From Gordonia sp. (in: high G+C Gram-positive bacteria) (GTDB taxonomy: Bacteria > Actinomycetota > Actinomycetes > Mycobacteriales > Mycobacteriaceae), in the NCBI RefSeq assembly GCF_020438995.1, contig NZ_JAGQTN010000052.1:1-64000 (forward strand): DNA of 64,000 nucleotides, in the 5' to 3' direction. The translations under genes were made by a program, and so were the position numbers. Shown piece by piece: positions 28,826 through 36,100 of the stretch. How positions within the stretch are numbered: position 1 is the first letter of the stretch; each line of letters begins with the position of its first letter. A model generated the notes under the pieces. The model was not told the DNA's origin. It saw nothing but the letters and a program-made list of their open reading frames with translations, and ran no database searches.

Positions 28826-29317
28826 TCAGCTTGCAAGCAACTCGTCGATCTGGTTGATCGCGGCCGAGGCGCCCTCGATGACGCCCATGTCGAGGACCTG
28901 CTGGAGGGCTTCTGCGGTCTCGTAGACGCTGGTGAACACGGCGGTGGTGGTACCGTCACCCTCGGTGAACTTGTAGTCGTTGAACGAAACAGGCATCGAG
29001 TCAACGGGTTTGAGATCGTTCGCGGCGTCGGCGAAGCCGTCCTTGAAGGTGAACCCGTTGGGCTTGTCGACGGTGATCATCTCCCACCAGCCGCCGAACT
29101 TCTCCCCCTCGGGGCTGGTCATGTAGTAGGTGACCTTGCCGCCGGGCACGAAGTCGTGCTCGACGAAGGTGGCCGGGTAAGTCGGTGGGCCCCAGATCTT
29201 TTCGAGCTGACGCGGGTTGGCGTACACCTCCCAAACGCGGTCGCGGGACGCTGCGAACTCGGCGGTGATAACGATGGTGCGGGTGTCGATGTCGTGGGTG
29301 ACATTGGTGACGGGCAT
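28826..29317 (-). CDS. SRPBCC / AHSA1-like protein
   Basis: The product is 163 residues from ATG 29317. The Bet v1-like fold of the AHSA1 group is recognisable in FAASRDRVWEVYANPRQLEKIWGP, then the GGWWEMITVDKPNGF strand pair and the long C-terminal helix. Such proteins bind hydrophobic ligands; the ligand here is unknown. The start lies 5 bases after the stop of the ArsR-type gene upstream, a very common pairing in actinobacteria, so the two form one operon under the operator at 29696. Confidence 0.85.
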   Translation of the reverse strand: MPVTNVTHDIDTRTIVITAEFAASRDRVWEVYANPRQLEKIWGPPTYPATFVEHDFVPGGKVTYYMTSPEGEKFGGWWEMITVDKPNGFTFKDGFADAANDLKPVDSMPVSFNDYKFTEGDGTTTAVFTSVYETAEALQQVLDMGVIEGASAAINQIDELLAS

Positions 29318-29322
29318 GGCGG

Positions 29323-29685
29323 CTACACCTCTGATTGTGGTGACGGGGATGGTGGTGACGGGTCTGCGAACAGGAGGTCGTCGATACGTGCGATCCTGCC
29401 GCGCCAGACCTGTTCAAGGTCGGCGAGCATGTTCGACACCGCGCGTACCGCTTCGACGTCGCCGGAAGCGAGTTGCTCACGGCCACTGCGTCTTTTGGTG
29501 ATCAGACCAGCCCGTTCAAGCACGGCGACGTGTTTTTGTACCGCGGCGAAGCTCATGTCGTAGTTCGCCGCGAGCGCCGATACCGAATGCTCCCCGGTCA
29601 GCACCCGCCGCAGGATGTCCCTGCGGGTGCGATCGGACAGCGCGTGGAACAGGGCATCGGCCCTGTCCTCGTCGGTCTCGGCCAC
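29323..29685 (-). CDS. ArsR-family transcriptional regulator
   Basis: The product is about 120 residues using GTG 29685; an in-frame TTG at 29700 would begin inside the operator. The winged-helix domain spans residues 5-85: FHALSDRTRRDILRRVL, then MSFAAVQKHVAVLERAGL as the recognition helix region and KRRSGREQ as the wing. No metal-binding CxC pair is seen, so it belongs to the non-metal ArsR branch usually found beside AHSA1 proteins. A perfect palindrome just before the start suggests autorepression of the two-gene operon. Confidence 0.85.
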   Translation of the reverse strand: MAETDEDRADALFHALSDRTRRDILRRVLTGEHSVSALAANYDMSFAAVQKHVAVLERAGLITKRRSGREQLASGDVEAVRAVSNMLADLEQVWRGRIARIDDLLFADPSPPSPSPQSEV

Positions 29686-29695
29686 GACTCCAATA

Positions 29696-29713
29696 TACAA
29701 CCAAACGGTTGTA
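29696..29713. promoter_or_regulatory. Candidate ArsR operator
   Basis: TACAACC-AAAC-GGTTGTA is a perfect 7-base-arm palindrome whose edge is 11 bases upstream of the GTG start of the ArsR gene. Its size and place fit a dimeric winged-helix repressor controlling its own operon. TACAACC/GGTTGTA resembles operators of AHSA1-linked ArsR regulators; this is inference from symmetry and position. Confidence 0.6.
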
Positions 29714-29783
29714 CGTTGTCAAGAGCGGCCTCCATCTTGTTCGGCCTGTAGGTGGCGTTGGGTAGCGGTAGCCGGTGGCCCGC

Positions 29784-31049
29784 TCACTGTTGCCACAGGC
29801 GGGCGATGGGTAGGACGTGGATGCGGTCTTCGTGTGTGTAGCTGTGGTTTCCGGTGTAGAAGACGATTCCTGCGACCATGGAATCGCCCAGGTGGTCTCG
29901 CAGGGCTCGCAGGCCGGTGAAGTCTCGTCCTGTGGTTCGGCCCGCCGCTTTGATTTCGAACGCGAGTACGCGGCCGTTGTCGTCCTCGATGACCAGATCG
30001 ACCTCTATCCCGTCGCGTGTTCGCCAGTGGCCGGCGGCTGCGATCCCGTCCGTCCACGTGGCTTGGGCTAGGAGTTCACCGATGACGAATGTCTCCAACA
30101 GGTGCCCGAACTGCGTCAGGACCGACGGGTCTCGCACAGCGAGCTTGCCCGATGAGAGCCTGGTGAGGCGAGCCGCGATTCCTGAGTCGACTACATGGAC
30201 CTTGGGTCTGGCGGTCGTCCGTTTGGTCAACGTCCGATCCCAGGGTGGCAGCATCCGAACGACGAATACGGCTTCAAGGAGGCGTACGTAGTCTCGGATG
30301 GTCTTCTCTCCGACGCCGAGTCCTTCAGCGAGCTGGGCAGTGTTGAAGACCTGCGCGGTCTGGCCTGCGAGACGCTGAAGGAGTCCGGGCAGTATATGTG
30401 CCTGTCGAATACGTGAGAGTTCCTGCACGTCGCGTTCAAGAGTGAGCCGAACCCAATCGTCGATCCACCGTGAGCGGGCCGATTCGCTTCGCGCTGCAAG
30501 CTCAAGCGGAAAGCCACCTCGTACAACGCGGCTGATGTACTCGTCCCTGGTCGTCGCCGAGTCCGTTGCACGAGCCGATGCGTCGGGTTCGTGAAAGAGA
30601 CTCTCGATCAGGCCGCTGCCCGCGTGTTCGATCTCGTTCTGAGACAGAGGAAGAACCTGTAATCGCTGTAGACGGCCAGTAAGCGCCTGTGCTGCACGAG
30701 GCAACGATTCGTGGCGGGCAGACCCGGTAAGAACGAACTGGCCAGGCCTGCTCGATCTGTTGAGTCTGGCCTTGATCGCATCGAGCACCACCGGCACGTG
30801 CTGGTACTCGTCGATAAGTACCGGACCGGGTCCGCCGATCATCATCGCCGGGTCGCTGGCTACAGCCGCGCGTGTATCGAGGTCATCAAGGTCCAGGATG
30901 TTGCCGCCGAGCCGGTCGGCCAACGTTCGCAGGAGTGTCGATTTTCCGACAGTTCGCGGCCCCTCTAGGAGGACGACCGGACTCTCCGCGCACCGTTCTG
31001 CGGCGATCGGCAGAATTCGTCGTTGAACCAGGTCACGCTCGTCAGACAT
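29784..31049 (-). CDS. AAA-type ATPase with DUF4143 domain
   Basis: The product is 421 residues from ATG 31049. Walker A is GPRTVGKST near residue 30, Walker B is VLIDEYQHVP near 100, and the sensor-like VLTGSARH follows. The C-terminal DUF4143 half carries GVGEKTIRDYVRLLEAVFVV (winged helix) and the nuclease-like core GIEVDLVIEDDNGRVLAFEIKAA, an E-V-D...E-x-K pattern as in PD-(D/E)xK folds. These stand-alone ATPases are widespread and their cellular role is not established. The start codon lies 16 bases from a four-unit, 23-bp tandem array, which probably includes its promoter. Confidence 0.85.
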   Translation of the reverse strand: MSDERDLVQRRILPIAAERCAESPVVLLEGPRTVGKSTLLRTLADRLGGNILDLDDLDTRAAVASDPAMMIGGPGPVLIDEYQHVPVVLDAIKARLNRSSRPGQFVLTGSARHESLPRAAQALTGRLQRLQVLPLSQNEIEHAGSGLIESLFHEPDASARATDSATTRDEYISRVVRGGFPLELAARSESARSRWIDDWVRLTLERDVQELSRIRQAHILPGLLQRLAGQTAQVFNTAQLAEGLGVGEKTIRDYVRLLEAVFVVRMLPPWDRTLTKRTTARPKVHVVDSGIAARLTRLSSGKLAVRDPSVLTQFGHLLETFVIGELLAQATWTDGIAAAGHWRTRDGIEVDLVIEDDNGRVLAFEIKAAGRTTGRDFTGLRALRDHLGDSMVAGIVFYTGNHSYTHEDRIHVLPIARLWQQ

Positions 31050-31064
31050 ACAGCGACCGTACCT

Positions 31065-31150
31065 GAACTACAGAACTGCCAGCCTACGAACTACAGAACT
31101 GCCAGGCCTTGAGTTACAGAACTGCCGCCCTGATAAGTACAAAACAGCCG
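31065..31150. repeat. 23-bp tandem array (4 units) upstream of the DUF4143 ATPase
   Basis: Units beginning GAACTACAGAACTGCC recur at 31065, 31088, 31111 (GAGTTACAGAACTGCC) and 31134 (degenerate, AAGTACAAAACAGCC), exactly 23 bases apart, with the divergence growing away from the gene. There are no spacers, so this is not a CRISPR array. The even phasing next to a start codon looks like a protein-binding or iteron-like array. Confidence 0.85.
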
Positions 31151-31229
31151 TCATCCGCGTTGCCGAGGTGGCGGCACTCGACGCTACCACCGCCCCCTCC
31201 AGTACCCGAGAGTATCGGTCGGGGTGTCG

Positions 31230-31350
31230 TCGGGTGCGTATGACCACCGGCTATTGCTCGGCCTGCGTCAGGTCGGTGTTGTCTACGCTGCCGGGCAGAA
31301 CGTGCACCGGATGCGCAACGAAGCCACCTTCGCCAAACTCTGCGCAGTGG
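31230..31350 (+). pseudogene. IS110-family transposase remnant
   Basis: The plus-strand frame reads YAAGQNVHRMRNEATFAKLC followed by AVAP. This resembles the conserved C-terminal segment of IS110-type transposases (usually ...RxRNEAAFAALCGVxP...). Only about 40 recognisable residues survive, with no flanking transposase body or terminal repeats. The scrap runs into a copy of the dispersed CTCAGGGATCAAGATG repeat (31373-31391). The rest of the 419-base gap from 31050 to 31468 holds the 23-bp array and no convincing gene. Confidence 0.45.
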
Positions 31351-31468
31351 CACCTCGCTCCTCCGTCGCTTCGGCCTCAGGGATCAAGATGGTGGGCGGG
31401 GTTCGAGACGGGTGAAAACGTTGTCGGCTCACCAGGTTTCGAAAGGGGCCAAATCAGGCCCGACCAAA

Positions 31469-33016
31469 TCAGATGGGCATGAGGAGGTGTTTGCGTTCGA
31501 TGAGGCGGTGTTCCTTGTCGCGGAGCTGAGCCAGGGCCTTGCGGAGTTCGAGGCGGGTCTGGCTGGGTTCGATGACGGCGTCGATGTAGCCGCGTTCGGC
31601 TGCCTGGTAGGGCGTGGCCATCGTCATGTTGTAGAAGTCGATGAAGTCGCGGCGGACGCGGTCGGCGTCGGCCGCGGACATGTTCTCGGTCTGCCGACGG
31701 GTGAGGATGGCGGCGGCCGACTCGGCTCCCATGACCGCGATCTTGCCGGTGGGCCAGGCGAAGTTGATGTCGGTGTGCAGGTGTTTGGAGCCCATGACGG
31801 CGTAGGCGCCGCCGTACGCCTTGCGCAGGATGACCGTCACCTTGGGTACCGAGGCTTCCAGGGTGGCGTATCCGAGGCGTCCGGAGCGCCGGATGGTGCC
31901 CTTTTGTTCTTCGGCGAGGCCGGGCAGCACACCGGGGGTGTCGACGAGGAAGACGAGCGGGATGTTGTAGGCGTCGCACAGCCGGATGAAGCGGGTGGCC
32001 TTCTCGGAGCTGTCGGTGTCGAGGACACCGCCCATGACGGCGGGCTGGTTGGCCACGATGCCCACGGATCGGCCGTCGACGCGGGAGAAGCCGGTGATCA
32101 TGTTGGGGGCGTACAACTCGCCGATCTCGTGGAACGCACCGTCGTCGAAGACCCGCATGATGATCTCGCGAACATCGTAGGGCGCGTTGTCGCTGTCGGG
32201 CATGTAGGTGTTCAGCGACAGATCCGATTCGGTGATCTCCGGTTCGAGACCGGGATTGATGATCGGCGGCGCTTCGTGAGCGCTCGACGGCATGTAGTCG
32301 AGGTAGTCACGGACCCATTCGAAGACGGACTTCTCGTCGGGTGCGACGTGGTGCAGGTTGCCCCAGCGCGCCTGGTTGTGGGCACTGCCGAGATCCTCGG
32401 GCGAGACGTCCTCGCCGGAGACCTGCTTGATGACGTCGGGCCCGGTGAGGAACATGTAGCTGTTGTTCTCGACGCCGACGAGGACGTCGGTGTTTGTGGG
32501 GCAGTACACCGCACCGCCGGCGCATTTGCCGAGGATCACCGACACCTGGGGGGTCAGGCCGGACAGCAGTTCACCGTGCTGGGCCATCTCGCCGTACCAG
32601 GCGAGGGAGACCACGGCGTCCTGGATGCGGGCGCCGCCGGAGTCGTTGATGCCGACGATAGGGCAGCCGAGTTTGCCGGCCCATTCCATTAGGTAGCAGA
32701 CCTTGCGGCCGAACATCTCACCGACCGAGCCGCCGTAGACCGTCTGGTCGTGGGAGAACGCGGCGACGGGCCGGCCGTTGACGAGTCCGTGACCGGTGAC
32801 GACGCCGTCGCCGTAGCCCGATTCGGCCGCGCCCGGAGCCTTGACCAGCGCACCGAACTCGACGAAGGTGCCGGGGTCGAAGAGCATGTCGAGGCGCTCA
32901 CGCGGCGACGGAATACCCTTCTTGGCGCGTTTGGCGACGGCCTTGGCACCACCCGGCTCCCGGGCCGTTTCCAGCTTGGCCCGCAGGTCGGCCAGCTTCT
33001 CGGCTGTCGTGTTCAT
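31469..33016 (-). CDS. accD4: Acyl-CoA carboxylase beta subunit AccD4
   Basis: The product is 515 residues from ATG 33016 ([16 protein letters not shown]...), close to the 522 of M. tuberculosis AccD4. It is the carboxyltransferase subunit that, with biotin-bearing AccA3 and AccD5, makes the carboxylated meromycolate partner for Pks13. Crotonase-fold acyl-CoA and biotin-CoA sites are visible: [17 protein letters not shown], the GGARIQDAV oxyanion loop and the [11 protein letters not shown] second loop. The frame extends 24 codons upstream of 33016 without a better start. It is last in the fadD32-pks13-accD4 minus-strand run, 111 bases after pks13. Confidence 0.95.
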   Translation of the reverse strand: MNTTAEKLADLRAKLETAREPGGAKAVAKRAKKGIPSPRERLDMLFDPGTFVEFGALVKAPGAAESGYGDGVVTGHGLVNGRPVAAFSHDQTVYGGSVGEMFGRKVCYLMEWAGKLGCPIVGINDSGGARIQDAVVSLAWYGEMAQHGELLSGLTPQVSVILGKCAGGAVYCPTNTDVLVGVENNSYMFLTGPDVIKQVSGEDVSPEDLGSAHNQARWGNLHHVAPDEKSVFEWVRDYLDYMPSSAHEAPPIINPGLEPEITESDLSLNTYMPDSDNAPYDVREIIMRVFDDGAFHEIGELYAPNMITGFSRVDGRSVGIVANQPAVMGGVLDTDSSEKATRFIRLCDAYNIPLVFLVDTPGVLPGLAEEQKGTIRRSGRLGYATLEASVPKVTVILRKAYGGAYAVMGSKHLHTDINFAWPTGKIAVMGAESAAAILTRRQTENMSAADADRVRRDFIDFYNMTMATPYQAAERGYIDAVIEPSQTRLELRKALAQLRDKEHRLIERKHLLMPI

Positions 33017-33127
33017 TCGCACTCCGCTTCCTTGCGCCCGGCGACGCGGTTGTCGGGCCCTGTCGTGATCGGCCACTGTGGTGCCCATTCGGCGGGGGAC
33101 GCCGCCTCGGACGTCCCCCTTCTCTCT

Positions 33128-36100
33128 TTAGTTTTTACCAAGTCCGTTCAGGCGTGCGGTCAGGTCCGCCCCGATCGCCGAGATGTACGGTTCATCGACC
33201 ATCGACAGGTGGTCGCCGCCGATGTGCACGATCTCCAGGTCGGAGACGATCGGACCCCAGCCGCCGTCGGGATCGATCTTGGCCCATTGTGGGTCGAGTT
33301 CGATGGCCCCGTCGTGCATGCGGTCGGCCCGATACAGCACCACCTTGCCGTCGAACGCGGTCGGCTCGATGTTGGTGAGGGCGCGATTGTCGATGAACGA
33401 GGTGCGCTGGTGTTCGATGATGCCGCCGGGGATCTTGGCCCCCGACATCGACACCATTTCCATGATGATGCGGAACTGGCCCTCGTCGTCGGCCTCGACG
33501 AGCCGGTCCAGCGGGATCGGCACGTCCGGGTCGAGGTCGTAGGTCTTGACCGCGAAGTCCTTCCAGCGTTGTAGCCGGGCACGTTTGGTGTCGGGGGTCT
33601 CGATCTCGCGTTCGGCCGGCATCACCGTGTCGATGAGGCCCACGAACGCGACCTGCTCACCCTCCTGAAGCATCAGCTGCGCCGCACCGTAGGCCAGGCC
33701 ACCGCCGAGCGACCAGCCGACGAACACGTACGGGCCGTGCGGCTGCACCTCGCGGATTCGCGGAAGATATTGGCGCACACGCTCTTCCAGTGAACCTTCG
33801 ACGCGGTCGAAGCCGATGACCGGCTGATCGGCGGGCAAGCGCTTGAGCAAGGTCTCGTAGGCGGAGGTGTTGCCACCGGCGGGATGGAACAACAGCACCG
33901 GAACCCGATCTCCGGCTGTGGTGTCGTAGGACTTCTTGCCGTCCGGCACCAGCCGCAGGTAACGCACGAATCCGTCGACATCGGCTGCGGCGTCGAGGTA
34001 TTCGCGGACGTAATTCGACATCTCCTCGATGGTCTCGGAGTCGAGGATGTCCTCAATGTCGATGTCGCCGCCGGTGCGTTCGTTGAGGCGATCGGTGAGT
34101 GCCTGCGCGGCGTCCTCATCGAGGACGGGCAGCTTATTGAAGATGCCGCCCGCGGAGCGCTTGGTGACCACGGCGTAGACGCCGAAGGTGAGACGTTCGG
34201 CGGCGTCGCGGGGTGGGACGTCCGATCCTGCTGCGGCGGCTGCGGCTTCCTGGGAGGAGATACTTTCGGCGGCAGGGGTTTTCGGGGTTTCCGGGACACT
34301 GTCGGCTTGCGGGGTCTCGAGGCTCGTCGCTTGTGCTCCTCGCTCCTCAACCGTCGGAGGGGTGGGCTCCTCAACCGGCGAGGGAGTGGGCTCCGTAGCC
34401 GACGCCGGTGAGGGGGTCTCGACCGGTGTGGGAGCGGCGGCGTCCTTGGCGAGTTGCTCGTCGATGTAGGCGTTGATGGCCTCGGTGTTGAGTTCGCCTC
34501 CGGCGGCGGCGTTTTCGGCGAGGTTGTCGAGCTGATCGCGGTGGGTGACCGCGAACGCGGTGAACTTCTCGACGTCGGCCAGACATGCCGAACGCATCGC
34601 CTGCAATTGAAGCTGCGGGATGTCGAACTCGTACTCGACGCGGTTCTTGATGCGTACCGCCATCAGCGAATCGAGGCCCAGGTCGATCAGCGGAACCTCG
34701 AACGGCAGGTCCTGCGGGTCGTAGCCCATCGACTCACCGACGATGGTGGCGAGCCGATCATGTACGGACTCACCCGATTCCGCTGTCCACCGGTCGCCCG
34801 CGTTCTCGATGATCTCCTCTTCGACGACGAGGGTGTTGTCGGCGAACACTGCGGCCGGCGAGGACTCCGGATCCACCGGCGCCTGCACCGGTGCCGCTCC
34901 AGCGGTGACCGCAGCCTCGAACAGGAGCCGGAAGTTCTTGCCGTCCTGGGCGTACAGGGCCACCGATGCGCCGCCGGGGTGGGGGCTGAGGGTGGTGGTG
35001 ACGGTGCCCGACGCGGGAATCGGTGCGTGGGTTTCGACGGCTCCGACGGCGACGTCGGCCAGGACCTGTCCGGCGGCCGCGGCGACGAGGGCCCGCGGGT
35101 CGGTCACCACCGAGGCGTTGACCTCCCAGGCGTGCCGACCGTCGGGCAGAGCCACGTGCGCGCCCGGCACCGCACCGCTGCCGCTCGCCGAATAGCTTGC
35201 GGTGAGCCAGAATTGCTTGCGCTCGAACCGGGTGCGCGGCACGTCTGCGTAGCCACGGTCGGCGCCGTCGACGCCGAACAGCGACGCCACGTTCACGGGA
35301 TGACCATGCACGTACAGCTTCATCAGCGCGTTGATGAGGCCGAAGCTCTCGTCCTCCTTGCGACGCAGCGTCTCGATGAGTTCGGCGTTCTGGATACCCG
35401 CACCGAACGTGGTACCCGCGACGGAGATGAGCACAGCCGGATTCGGGGACAGCTCGATGAACGTACGGTGGCCCACCTCAACGGTTTTCGCGACCGCCTG
35501 AGCAAACCACACCGAATAACGCAGACCCTTGAGGAAGTATTCGACCTCGTGGATCGCCTTGCCGCCCGGACGGTAGAACTCCTCCCGGTCGATGGAGCTG
35601 TAGATGCCGTATTCCAAAGGCAGCGGGTGGATTCCGGCGATCTCGTAGGCCAGTTCGCCGAGGATCGGCTCGACCTGCGAGGTGTGGCTGGCGCCCTTGG
35701 TCTGCAGCTTGCGGCCGATCTTGCCCTCGGCCTCGGCGCGCGCGACGATCGCGTCGACCTGCTCCGGCGGACCGCCGATCACCGTGTGCGTGGGTGCGGC
35801 GTACACGCAGATCTCCAGATCCGGGTAGTCCACCAGCACGCTCTTGATGTCGTCGGCCGAGTATTCGACCAGCGCCATGAAGCGGACCTCGTCCTCGGTC
35901 AGCGCCGCCTCGCCCTCGGCCATCAGCCGCGAACGATGGCAGATCACCCGGGTCGCGTCCTCCAGCGAGAGTCCGCCCGAAATGTAGGCGGCCGACGCCT
36001 CACCCATCGAATGCGGCACCAGCACACCGGGTTCGGCGCCGAAATGCCGCAGCGTGTCGGCGAGGGCCACCTGGATGGCGTAGATGGCGACCTGCGCCGA

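Noticed and set aside
31065..31150. CRISPR array
   Set aside because: Units are contiguous with no spacers, too short, and no cas genes are nearby.
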